In this document: piece by piece, positions 10,668-21,658 of the stretch
How positions within the stretch are numbered: the first letter of the stretch is position 1
Layout: every line of letters starts with the position of its first letter
Source of the DNA: Papilionanthe hookeriana x Papilionanthe teres
Lineage: Eukaryota > Streptophyta > Magnoliopsida > Asparagales > Orchidaceae
Assembly: GCA_022702705.1 (NCBI GenBank)
Contig: CM040424.1
Span: forward strand, 140,231,665-140,295,664
DNA: 64,000 nt
Direction of reading: 5' to 3'
Program-made: the position numbers and the translations under genes
Notes under the pieces: generated by a model
Seen by the model: the letters and a program-made list of their open reading frames with translations, nothing else
What the model was told of the DNA's origin: nothing
The model's database searches: none

Positions 10668-12414
10668 TTTATATTACTCAGGTTCTTAAAATTCCCTATA
10701 AGGGCAAGCCCCTATAGTTAATTACATCTTAAGTGACGGGAATCACCTAAGAAAACTCTCGATAATAATCGATAGTTCTGCTCTCAAGAATCTCAAAGTT
10801 TAAGTTTTCAAGGGATTGAATTTTAGAATTTCAATAGGGAATGGATCAAATTTGGAACATTTTGTTTTGGGAATTCAAAGGAAGAAAAGTAGGAGAAATT
10901 ACATATTCGAAGCGAACCTCGGTAATTTCCTGACTATCCTATTATTTGGCTTGAATTTAGGAAAGTCCTAATGTTTATTTAATGTTTTGATCTTGCCAAT
11001 TTTAATTAATTAGGACTTATGTTCGTATGATATGATCATACAAATAGCCTTGAAGATGTGAGGGTTTATGTCATATCGAACGACTACCTCGGAGTCCTAA
11101 GACCGGTCAGGGATTAATTTGCAATGCAAATGCCTAACAAAAGGTTGAAGATTTATGTTGCACTAGGCAAACTACCTCGAAATCCTATTGCTTGTTTATT
11201 TAATTCTAAGAAAGTTTTGCTGAAGTAGACTCAGGTTTTGCTGATGACGATGGTCGTGCTGCCCACCATGCTCTGAGCTTCTTGTTGTTGCAGAGGGTTT
11301 AGTTTTAGAAAATTGTAATCAAAAGAGAAGAGAAAAGTTGGTTTTAGAAATCTTAAAGTCCAATTGTTTTTATGTTTTAATTAAAACAAATCTTAAAGTT
11401 GATTATAACAACACCGGTTAAGATCCCACGGTTCCATCCTTCCGGCATCGTTATTTTTATCGGATTCACTTAGTCCAGATGAATTTGCTAAACTCAACTA
11501 AATGAGTTCCACACTTTCATTTAGACCGTAGGAAATCCCGTTAGCAACACGTAGGTTACATCATATGAGGTATTCCCGATCATCCAACAAGACGTTATAA
11601 TTTAGTTGTAATTATAGTTTTGTGTTTTGTTTGTGATTAAATTTTGAGTTGTTTTATATTTTGAAATGTTGTGGCGGTAAATTTTATCTTGAAATGACTT
11701 TTAATTTAGTTTTGGTTTCAGTTTTAGGGACTATCCTAAAGGTGTGGGTTTTCATGCAACAATTGTTTATCATGCAAGAAAAATAAGTGCATTTGCAATA
11801 AAGTAAATTGCAAGAAGGTAAATTGCAATAAAATAAAAACGTACCTGGATGGTCTTCCTGTCATCCCAGGCTGCACTTAAACACAATTTAGAATATTTAA
11901 GCATTTAAAGCAAGTTCCTAGGTAAAGCTAAGGGAAGGGTTATGGTTTTCTACCAAGTTCCTAATCCTATAACTAGTCATCTCCTATGACGTCTAGGTTC
12001 TTGTGTTTTGGTTTGAGGACGATTTTCTTCATCGAAGAACAGATTAAGTTCGATTGTTCTTATAAACATCCTATCGTATTGAGGAAGTGCTTGAGACGAA
12101 TCTTAAACATCTTTTCAATACTTCTAGGATTATTTTAAGTCTAAGAGAATTCAATTATACAATGAATCAATCATCTAGGAGTTCAAGTTTTGTTATCTTG
12201 CTCAGTGAACTAGGACATTTGAATATCCTATGAGTGAAGTAATACTTCACTTAACACTCCATTTAGGAGTTATGACAATAAGAGCTCTTGAGGGCAAACC
12301 GATGTTCAAATGATTTGTGATTTTAATTTAATTTCAATTCATGGTTTAAGTTTGGAATAGTGTTGAAGTTGTTTTAGATTCATTTTTTAATTCTTTATGT
12401 CTTAAGTGATGTTA

Positions 12415-12860
12415 TATTTAATACAATTTAATTTAATTTAATTTTAATTTAATTTAATTTGGTTTAGTTTTAGTTTTAATTTAATTTTATTTATTTAATT
12501 TAATTTTAATTTTATTTTAACTTGATTTTATTATTTTTATTTAATTTAATTTAATTTAATATGTTTTGATTTAATTTAATGTGATTTAATTTAATTTAAT
12601 TTAATTTTATTTTATTTTCATTTCATTTTAATTTTAATTTAAACCTTAATTTGGTTTTATTTTTTTAATTTTAATTTAAATTTAAATTTTAATTTAATTT
12701 TAATTTATTTTTTTTATTTTAATTTAATATTTTATTTTTTTATGCTTTAGGGATGATTTAATTTTTAATTGTTAAAATATTAATTTAATTGAAATTTTAA
12801 AAGGATTTAATTTAAATGTTTTAATTTTAATTTAATTTAATGATTAAGCCTTTTAAGTTT
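12415..12860. repeat. TTTAA/TTTTAA low-complexity tract inside the D LTR
   Basis: About 450 bp built almost entirely of TTTAA, TTTTAA and TTTAATTT words, with no G or C for long stretches. The equivalent tract is at about 53400-53830 (reverse strand) and 62560-62830. It is a component of the LTR family. Confidence 0.85.
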
Positions 12861-15401
12861 TTAATTTGGATTATCATTTTAATTAGGAATTGAATATTAT
12901 TGAGGTGACTAATTTAGGGATTCTTAGATTAAAGAATAAATTTCTTCCTAATAATATCCCTATTTTAATAATTCTAATTTTCTATTATTCTTCCAAATTT
13001 AATTAATTATTTAATTAACCTTTATTTTGATTACTTTCAAATTTTATGGTAGGTTTCTACCAATTAATTACCTAAGTTTCAAACATCCAAAATCAACTTA
13101 GTATCAAATATTTTATCCACCCTTTTAATTAAACCTAAAATTTTTAATTATAGGTTAAAATTTTAATTACTATTTTGCCCTTTGAACTTACTAATTTCAA
13201 ATCTCACTAAATTAATCTTAAATGAATTTGAGATTTTTATGTGACTTCACTCATATGTCAATCAAGACATTAGAGGAGAAAATGTGATTTTTCTGTATTT
13301 AATTTATTTATATAAATATTTTTGGTGGAAAATAAGAATTTTCAAGGAAAATTTAATAACATGACCAAGGGAAAGTCTCTGTCCTTAAGAAAATTATGGG
13401 ACATTCCTAATGACCAGAGGACCACTTGGACAAATTTTGGTAATTTTTTAAATTATATTATTTTTATCATAATTATTTTGAGTTTTGGAGTATTAATTAA
13501 TTTAAAAATAAAATAAAGGTTGAAAAATGAATTTCATATTTTTCAAAAAATCTCTCTGATATCAAGGAAACTAGAGAACCAATTTTTATAATTTTCTGAT
13601 TTTTCTTCGATTTATTAGAATTATTTTAGTGGAAATGCTAGAAAATACATTTTTTTTTATTTTAAAATTACCTTAGGGCTTTAAAATTTAATATCTCATC
13701 ATAGAGACTTAAGAAAAATGTGGGGTTTGTTCCTAAATGATTAAAATTCAAAATGTGACATTTTAGTGAATTTTATTATTTTTGTGATTTTTATTATTTT
13801 TTAATTATTAAAAATATTAAAATAATGCAAAAAATTAACTTTTTTAGAAAATTGTAATTTTAATTTTCTTAAATTCCCCTGATATCAGAGAGGCTCCAAA
13901 ACCAATTTGGTAAATTTTTGAAAAGTATTTTGAAAGTTATGAATTTCCAAAGTTTAAGTTTTGCAAAATGGCTTAATCAACCCATTTGATAGGGCTAAAC
14001 AAGTCCAATTGACTTCAAACTCTTATGGTGGGTTCCTCTGATCCTAAAGGTCAGTGGAGAATTGATTTCAAGTCAATTTGATGTATGATTAGCTCTAATT
14101 AATTAAAGCTCCATTTTGGGTGTTTAAGCCGATTAGGGTTATTACAAGTGAGTAAACTCGAAAACCATTTTTCCTAGGGTCCTCTCGGTCATAAGAAACA
14201 TCACCAAATTTTCCTAGAATTTATTTCACAACATGCTAATTACTAGAATTAAAATACTCGGAATAGTGACCTAGGATTGAAAAATCAATAACTCTTCATA
14301 GGGGTGGCCTCGACTTTGGAAAATTCGAGGAATGTTCCCAAATTCGAGAGGCTTCAAAGCCCTATGGTCTCATGCCATGATGAATTGTATACATGCATGG
14401 AGAATTGAAATAGTGCAGAGAGTAAATAATTAATTAAAAATAAAATACTTGATGAAATTACATGATTTCTTTTCCACATTATTCTCCTCTTTCACTGAGC
14501 AAGAGGGTATTTTTATTTTATTTTTCTTATTTTTCTACACAAAGTTATTCATTTTTGAGGTTTAGGTAATTAAATAAATCAAAAAACCCCTAATTTCCTA
14601 CTTATCCACGCGGCGCCACACCATCCTCAGCAGCTCTGAAAAGCCACGCGTCGTCTTCTGATTCGGCGCCTCCATCTGACTCAGCGCTCCAGGGCCCCGC
14701 AGTTCACGTACCATCGCGCTATCCGGCTCAATCCAGACCTTCCGGTCAATACACGCTCGATCCGACGGCTCCCAGTCATCGTCTACGACTGGTGTGCACC
14801 CGTGACCGTCAACTTTCTAACCCTAATTTCTCACTCGATTCTCAACGAATTTTCATGTTTTTATGCTCTATGGATTCGTCTTGAGGAGAGGAACACATCC
14901 GTACAGTAAACATGTATTGAAATTGACTCAAATTAAATAGAGAATCTTTGTAAGCTCGGTAAGAAGAGTGAGTCCATACCTTTGCTCAGAGAAGTGAAGC
15001 TTTGATCTGAGAGTTGTGTCACCTTTGATTGGGTCCAAGTAAGCTCCAGATGAAGTCCCTTGGCCTGGTGAATTGTCCAGGTATGATTTCGACCACAGTC
15101 GATTACAAAGCTTGGAGTCTGGAACAGATGGGTGGCCTGGAGAAGGGGCATTTGCTGGTAAACTTCTTCTCTTGGTCTGGTGAAGGTGTAGGACCAATCA
15201 ATTTGGGGATTGGCTCACTGTGGAGAAGTGTCCGGGTTTTAGGTTTGGATTTCAACTCTGAAATTGAGCTCACAGAGAGGAAATGGCAGGGGGATTTCAG
15301 GGGGGATCAAGTTCTCTATGTGTGGGGAGTAGTACGGAATGATTTTGGCGAGTTTCCTTAAGGTTGGTTCGAGCACCTCTACCATGGCCGAGAGAGGTGG
15401 T

Positions 15402-15410
15402 GTTTAAATA
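15402..15410 (-). promoter_or_regulatory. TATA-like box of element D 3' LTR
   Basis: On the minus strand TATTTAAAC in the context CTCCTATTTAAACACCACC. The same motif is at 31318-31326 and 50865-50873. Placement about 2.4 kb into the LTR would give a long U3 and a long R-U5. Confidence 0.45.
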
Positions 15411-17758
15411 GGAGAGGCTCGGAGGGCCTCCGGGGAAGTTAGGGGCCGGGATCGAGCTGCTCTTGGTAAGGGAAGAACAGCTGCAATGGCCACTGGGCAT
15501 GGGGCAACTCAGCAAGGGAGAATTTCAATGTTGGCTCACATGTGAGCTCTCGGGTGTGGTGTTTTCCGGCGATCCAGGCGGCTGGCCGCCATGCATGGGT
15601 CACCCTTAGGTCCAAGTGGGTCAGGGCTGGAGGTTTGTGCAGTCAATTGGCCGTGGACATGGGTAAAGGGCTTGGATTAAAATGGTATGGGGGAGAGGCC
15701 ATTTTGGCTTGATTTGGTCCAAGCCATGATTTTGGGTTAGGTTCACCTCCCCATGGCTGATTTGGGATGAGAGAGGATCATTTGCATCAGCTAGAAAGGG
15801 GTGGTAAAGTCCCCATCTAAAGTGATGTGGCTAATCATGGTTTAGTGTGTAACATGGAAGGAGTTAAAAAGCCTAATGAAGGTTTAAGAAAGGGGGCCCT
15901 CCTCTTGCTACTTTAGCCATGGTCACATGTTAAGCATCCCATGGCTTCATATGGCTTGTACATGGCTTGTCTTTGGCTCACCTATGGCTTGGGACAAAGC
16001 TTTGTCATTTACATGAAAGAAGGTTTTGAATTTTTGGGACTTATGGGTGATTTTGGCATGAGGCCTAATTTAGGATTATTTTATGATTGATTTAAGACTA
16101 AAGGGATGATATCAATTAATGGGGTGATGAAAAGAATGTCATATGGGCTTTAGCATGAAGTTTGGGCCTTTGAAATTTAGTGAAGATGGGCTTTTAAAAT
16201 GGTTTAGGGAAGTGGGCTTTTGGATTTTAAAATGGATTTTAGGATGAAATTTTGGTAAAGGCTTGGGCCAAATAATTTTTGGGTTTAGTTTAGGGGTATG
16301 TCATGAATGATTTGAAATGAGTTTGGAATAATTTGGGTTTGAATGGGGTTGGATTTGGACCTCTTTGGTAAATGGGCCAATGTAGGTCAAATTGGGCTAA
16401 CTTGGGCCAATGTTGGGCTAAGGTTGAAATTGATGTAAAATTAATGTTGGGAAATGTTTATGGAAGTGTTTAAAAGAGGTTTTGGCTTTGGTTGGGTATT
16501 GATTTTGGGGTTTGGGCTTATTTGGGTTAGGTTTGGGTTTAGGTCAAAATTGGGCCTTTTAGCTTTGGGTTGAATTTGAGTGGGGTTTGGGTCTAAATTT
16601 TGGGTAAATCATGTTAGTGTTTTGTTTTTGGGGATGTTAAATAAGGTTTAGAAAATGTTTAGGGTTAATTGGAGTTGTATTGGGTTAGTTTGGGCTAAGT
16701 TTGGGTCATGGGTCCAAATTGGGCTTTAAGGTCAAAAGTGAAATTGGATTCAAATGCCAATAAAATTGGGCTTGGATTTGGTCTAGATTGGTGTTAGGGA
16801 TGTTTGATTGAAGTTTAGAATTGAATTGGACCAGAATTTGGGTCAATTGGGTAGGTTTGGTTTGACATTGGGATCATTTTGGGTTAAAATGGGTCAAATT
16901 GGGGATTTTGACAAAAGTGAGGTACATTGACAAAATTGGCCCATGGTGTAGTTGAACAAAATGAAATTGGGAATATTTTGGATTTTATGGAATTTTTTGG
17001 GATTTTTCTGAATTTTTGGATTTTTGGGTCAAGAGGGGCATTTTGGGTATTTTGAGAGTATTGGGAGGTATTTTTGGAATTTTTGGTATTTTTGGCTATG
17101 GATGATCAATTTGAGTAATGTGGGAATGTTTGGTATTGTTCTTGAGGAATTTTGGGTATTCGGAGATTTTTTTGAAAAATTTGGGTAATTTCAAGGGTTT
17201 TGGGTAGGCTGGCGGGTCTGGGGCCCCGGGGGTCAAAAATTGAAAATTTAGAAAATTGAAGATTGGGTAAATGTAAGTGGAATGAAATCATTTTGGTTGA
17301 GTCATGAAGCCATACCAAGCCCACATGAGCCATGAAGGGACTCATTTGAGGCATTCACTATGTTGTTCCTAACCCTCTTGCTCGAGGGCTTAGGGGTTAA
17401 GGACCATCCATGTGAATCACTTCCATGAGTCAGGAGGTCAAGTTGGGTATGGGTGTGGTTTTAGGAGGTGTGTGAAAGTGTAGTGTATAAGTGTAGTTTG
17501 TGTGTAAGTCAGCCCTCACCAGACCAGGCCACCCAGGGCAGTCCTAAAGCCAAAGAGTCCTATAGGAACTCATCTTTTAAACTTCCACATTTGATCTCAA
17601 CCCTCTAGGTGATTAGGGGTCTACAATCAAGTTTGTAGAGTTTACAGGGAGTTAAGAAGTGGTTTGAATTTCTAAATGGTGGGTCCCAATTCTAATCCTC
17701 TAGGATAGTCAAAGGAAAATCCTAAGGCTAGATCCTAAGTACTAAAGAGAGAAGAGAA

Positions 17759-17779
17759 GACCTCATCAAAAATGAGGTC
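17759..17779 (-). repeat. Terminal hairpin of D LTR
   Basis: GACCTCAT, a 5-nt loop, then ATGAGGTC: a perfect 8-bp inverted repeat four bases inside the LTR terminus. It is conserved at 33663-33683 and 48499-48519. Confidence 0.8.
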
Positions 17780-17783
17780 AACA

Positions 17784-17800
17784 AATGGACCCCCAATAGG
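17784..17800 (-). promoter_or_regulatory. Polypurine tract of element D (candidate)
   Basis: Read on the minus strand, CCTATTGGGGGTCCATT directly precedes the LTR start TGTTGACC. The G-run next to the 3' LTR is where the plus-strand primer is expected. Confidence 0.5.
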
Positions 17801-18189
17801 TGTGGTGTGCTAACCAAGCACACCGCGCGTATTGAGCGTTGACCGAAGAGATCAACAAAACCAACATAGATGTCCAAGTGACAAACTTAGGACGAAATGA
17901 AAGAATTTCCGCTGGGGAGTGTCAAGTATATCTCTGAGACTGGAGATTCCTAAACCCTTGCTGGGGAAAGGGAAAGGAGGTGAATCCCAAATCATATGAT
18001 CTGGGGGAATTTCGATTTAGGTTTCATTTTGTTTCAGTTTAAGTTTTGATGTGTGAGCTCAGATTTTAGTTTGAGTTTCAATTTAGATTGAAGTTTTGTT
18101 AAAATTAATTTGAAGGGATTTAAACTTGAAATGAAAAATTGGAATTTTGTGGTTTTAGATGTGACATCTTCAACCTCAAAAGAAAATTG
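17801..18189 (-). other. 3' untranslated region of element D, non-coding
   Basis: No ORF of note. A short inverted repeat (GGTGTGGTGTGCT / AGCACACC) lies near 17800-17825. Two plus-strand CGCTGGGGA/TGCTGGGGA words occur near 17910 and 17960. Confidence 0.5.
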
Positions 18190-19115
18190 AATTGATTGGA
18201 TTGAATCATTACGATGAGGAGAGATCTCAAAGCAATGCAGTATTGGATGTAAAATCCTTAATCTCGAGAGTTTGATTTTGATGTATTTCATTGCGATAGG
18301 GAAAGAATCCTAAAGCAATGCGAGTCTCGGATGTAAAATCCTCGACCCCAAGAATTTGATTTTGATGTATTTCATTGTGATAGGGAAAGAATCCTAAAGC
18401 AATGCGGTCTCGGATGTAAAATCCTCGACCCCGAAAAGTTTGATTTTGATGTATTTCATTGCGATAGGGAAAGAATCCTAAAGCGATGCGGTCTCGGATG
18501 TAAAATCCTCAACCCCAAAAGTTTGATTTTGATGTATTTCATTGCGATAGGGAAAGAATCCTAAAGCATTGCGGTCTCGGATGTAAAATCCTCAACCCCA
18601 AAAGTTTGATTTTAATGTATTTCATTGCGATAGGGAAAGAATCCTAAAGCGATGCGGTCTCGGATGTAAAATCCTCGACCCCAAAAGTTTGATTTTGATG
18701 TATTTCATTGCGATAGGGAAAGAATCCTAAAGCAATGCGGTCTCGGATGTAAAATCCTCGACCCCAAGAATTTTATTTTGATGTATTTCATTGTGATAAG
18801 GAAAGAATCCTAAAGCAATGCGATCTCGGATGTAAAATCCTCAACCCCAAAAGTTTGATTTTGATGTATTTCATTGCGATAGGGAAAGAATCCTAAAGCA
18901 ATGTAGCCTCGGATGTAAAATCCTCAACCCCAAGAGTTTGATTTTGATGTATTTCATTGCGATAGGGAAAGAATCCTAAAGCAATGCAGTCTCGGATGTA
19001 AAATCCTCAACCCCAAGAATTTGATTTTGATGTACTTCATTGTGATAGGGAAAGAATCCTAAAGCAATGCTGTCTCGGATGTAAAATCCTCAACCCCAAG
19101 AATTTGATTTTGATG
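18190..19115. repeat. 83-bp tandem repeat array (about 11 units)
   Basis: The word ATGTAAAATCCT recurs at 18247, 18331, 18414, 18498, 18581, 18664, 18747, 18830, 18913, 18996 and 19079, so the period is 83-84 bp. Each unit also contains TTTGATTTTGATGTATTTCATTG, split by few changes, and GGGAAAGAATCCTAAAGC. Units differ at only a few positions; the outermost are partial or more divergent. The array lies between the AlkB-like ORF and the 3' LTR. Tandem repeats in this position are a known habit of Tat-lineage elements. Confidence 0.95.
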
Positions 19116-19888
19116 GTAATTGATTTTGCAAAGATTTGTAATGTTGATTTGAAAAGTGTGGAATTTTGGTGTTTCGAGAATTTCATGAAAGTTGTAAAAG
19201 ATTTTTGTGGAAAGAAACTAATTAGGAGGGAAGATGTAGATGTTACATATCCCATTCAAAAGGGTTGATCGAAAGTTGCTGGTTTGGATTGGATACAATT
19301 CCTTGCCATCAGATTCGAATTGAAAACCTCATGGCTCTGTGTCAATGGAATCAACCGTTTCCATCCCAGACAAGGGAGAGAGTAGAACGGATTGGATTTC
19401 AGATTTGGAAGATTGAGTTTGAATTTGATTGACATTTGATTTGAAATCTTGAAGGTCGAATTTGAATTTGATTTAAAATTTGTGTTCATTTTGTTTGTCC
19501 TTTAACAATTCAAATTTGCCTTATAGTTCATTTAATGTTCATGTGAATTTGGCGTTCATCATTATTTTTAGATTTTTAAGGAAAGTTTTCTTTTATTCTT
19601 TTTGTTTCTTTTCTGTTCTTTGTTCGAAGTTCATTTAACTTTAATGGTGTTTCCCAGTCAATTTGCACAAAAGAGGTGAAGGCCAAAATGTGACATGGTC
19701 ACTTTCATTCCAACCATGTAGACTCAAAACGGACTATGTATGATCTTTGTCGATCCATCCAAAAAGGCATCTGTCAAAAATCCATGTCTGGATAGTGAGG
19801 TACATGGTCAATAACATCACCTTCCAAGCCATCCTTGGCAAGGATGTCGTATGGATGTACGTTGGAAGTGTGATATTTTTCATGTAAC
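19116..19888 (-). other. Spacer between AlkB-like ORF and tandem repeats
   Basis: The open frames here look fortuitous and carry no family motif. The 3' part (19490-19670) is T-rich. I see no gene. Confidence 0.5.
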
Positions 19889-20650
19889 TCACAGCTCGTA
19901 AGGCCGAAGGCTCTCTAGCTCTGGGTCTGCCTGGAAGTGGTAGGGTGCTTTCCTGTCATCCATCCTTCTGAAAGTAACTGAGATCCGCTTCATTGGTACT
20001 CCTGGTATGCAATGTTTAGCGGCGTCTGCTCCGTTGCCCCTTAGTATCATGACGGAACCTACCGGTAATGGTATCTTCTGCCGGCCCTCGGAACTCACCT
20101 GGGCCTGTTATCCGGAGGTCATATCCGAACATGATATTACACTCGTTCAGAAAAGAAACTGTGCAGAAAGGTCTGACAAAGTCATGGTGATCTATGTAAA
20201 TTTTGATGATGCAACTGTTGGGTATGCAATCTGCTGGCAGTACCCTCCATGTTATCATTCTCTTTACCATCCTTTTGATGACTAATGGCATTGGATCTAC
20301 CTTGCCATGACAGAGTATTCCCGGTGGGTTTCCCTTCCTGTCTTCCGCGAAGTTGTAGCGAGCATCCACATTGTATTGTAATTCTCCCTTTCCACGGCAT
20401 CCATCTCGGGGTTTCGAGTAAGTGTTTTTTCTTAGGCGGCACTGCTCGACCCATTCTTTTCAAATCCCGGATGCGAGTCCACGATTTGTTCGTTGTTCGT
20501 ATTACGAGAAAACATTTGTATGTAGCTCGAGGCCTTCTAGTATATTGATCCTTCGCACTCTAATTCTCTCGAAATATTCAAAAGTTTGCTTCTCGACATT
20601 CTGCATTCTTTCTAGCTCGTATTCTGGAATAATCCTGCAAATGGCGAGGC
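19889..20650 (-). pseudogene. AlkB-like 2-oxoglutarate/Fe(II) dioxygenase domain (ALKBH9/ALKBH10-type) in element D, broken
   Basis: In plants, ALKBH9/ALKBH10 proteins demethylate N6-methyladenosine in RNA. Pieces in three frames follow the family in order. ERMQNVEK and INILEGLELHTNVFS (20502-20630) match the domain entry. WMPWKGRITIQCG and then RKGNPPGIL, KVDPMP, DCIPNSCIIKIY, HDFVRPFCTVSFL, ECNIMFG and GPGEF follow (20463-20090). IPLPVGSVMILRGNGADAAKHC and KRISVTFRRMD (20098-19960) end it. The distal iron His (AKHC, codon near 20010) and the co-substrate Arg region are present. The HxD motif is not: IYIDHHDF lacks about nine residues before the Asp, including the iron His. No intron is visible. 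Frameshifts lie near 20500, 20370 and 20095, so it is inactive. It is on the element's sense strand after integrase. Confidence 0.88.
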
Positions 20651-21362
20651 TCAGTGACGTACTGTGGGATATATGGCTTAATCCCTTCGCGTTCTCCTGC
20701 ATACCTCGGCTCCTCGGGGATGGTCTCCGTCGGAACATCCTCCGGGGTTGCTTCTGCAACAAGGTCATGCATTACTGGTGGCTTTATCTGGTGGCGTGGT
20801 AACCTTTCTTTTTCTGATCTTCTTGAGATTTCCCTAGTCTCTTCTGTTATCCAAGGAGCTGGCCTCCTTTCTTCAGGTTCCTGGCTAACCGGTATCCTTG
20901 AAGTATATGCACTGGTAGTAGCGTATCGCCTCGTCGCGCTGGTCCGCTGCTAGTTTAGTTAACAACTTGTAGATACAACGATTTTTATTTCTTCGCTGAG
21001 TTGCTGTGAGAGTAGCTCTTCGTATTTTCTGAATCTCTGTGGGCGCAGCGCTGACAAGCCTGCCCTCTGCTGTAGCGACTACAGACTTGATTCTCTTGTC
21101 CTCCTCAGTGTTTGCTTTCCTTTTCTTGCTGCCGGATTGCTTGGCTTGGGCCACCCACTTTCATTCTTGTCCGATCGGGCGGTTCCTCTCGGTCAACTGG
21201 GATCCAGTCACCTTCCTCGTATTGCAGGCCTGCTGGTGCGAAGTCTGATTCAATCTCTATTATCGCTCCATATTTCACCCTCTTTTCATCGAGTGCAAGG
21301 CTTACGCCATTTCTAAAGTTCAGGACCAACCGCCCGTTCGACATTTCCCTGCGAAAAGACAA
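20651..21362 (-). pseudogene. N-terminal part of the extra post-integrase ORF of element D
   Basis: Starts at an ATG about 300 bp after the integrase end and runs toward the AlkB-like domain in shifting frames. The first part (21362-21105) has ALDEKRVKYGAIIEIESDF and EEGDWIPVDREEPPD. The next (21154-20885) has a basic, nuclear-localisation-like SGSKKRKANTEEDKRIK and a helical LLTKLAADQRDEAIRYYQ. A third (20772-20578) is Pro/Glu rich. I do not recognise these segments, and they do not resemble the N-terminus of host ALKBH9/10 proteins as I know them. It could be the front of one protein whose C-terminus is the dioxygenase, or a separate ORF. Confidence 0.55.
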
Positions 21363-21658
21363 GGAAAAGGATCAGGGGCTGTACTAAGAACAAGAACATT
21401 AAGAAAATGTTTATTAGAGACAGAGTTTTTTCTTTTTTCTCTTTTTTTTTATTATTCCTTTTGTATTTTTAAATTCAACAGGAATGAAGTGGGAAAAGAT
21501 CGGGAAAAAGATTTTGATTTGGAAGAGAGAACAAGGAAAATTTTATTATCATGATTTTATTTATTTTAGCACATTTTTTTATTTTTGTGTTCGGACCCAG
21601 TCATAAGTAATTACTTCGCCCGTGCTTCTAGGGATGAAGAATTCATTCCTTCGAAACA
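21363..21658 (-). other. Spacer between integrase and extra ORF
   Basis: AT-rich, with a T-run near 21420-21470. No coding signal is seen. Confidence 0.5.

Larger units (their letters stand above)
10327..17783 (-). repeat. 3' LTR of element D (7,457 bp, complete)
   Basis: Boundaries are set by the TSD at the left and by agreement with the solo copy at 48495-55912. Sense strand runs TGTTGACCTC..GCCGACA. It contains a terminal hairpin (17759-17779), a TATA-like box (15402-15410), an AT-rich TTTAA-repeat tract (12415-12860), and near its sense 3' end two stem-loops (10638-10667 and 10504-10570). Its 13587-17783 part matches the truncated 5' LTR. About 7.4 kb is exceptionally long for an LTR. 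Confidence 0.85.

Noticed and set aside
13322..13516. 64-codon open frame (MVENKNFQGKF..) also present at 63349-63543
   Set aside because: It lies antisense inside D LTRs; the equivalent place in the solo LTR (about 52730-52925, reverse) has a stop, so this is shared LTR sequence, not a gene.
15029..15361. 110-codon plus-strand frame MGPSKLQMKSLG.. and its copy at 30933-31259
   Set aside because: Antisense to the LTR and not maintained beyond LTR similarity; no domain.
17900..17970. PBS for a plus-strand element (CGCTGGGGA and TGCTGGGGA words)
   Set aside because: All coding in element D is on the minus strand, the words are over 100 bp from the LTR end, and a PPT fits better at 17784-17800.
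18190..19115. CRISPR-like array
   Set aside because: Units are direct tandem repeats of 83 bp without unique spacers, in a plant retrotransposon.
19760..19885. Plus-strand text VRYMVNNITFQAILGKDVVW resembling the end of a gypsy protease
   Set aside because: Short, isolated and opposite to the element's coding strand; likely chance.
20007..20802. Several plus-strand frames of 87-126 codons
   Set aside because: Shadows of the AlkB-like ORF on the opposite strand.
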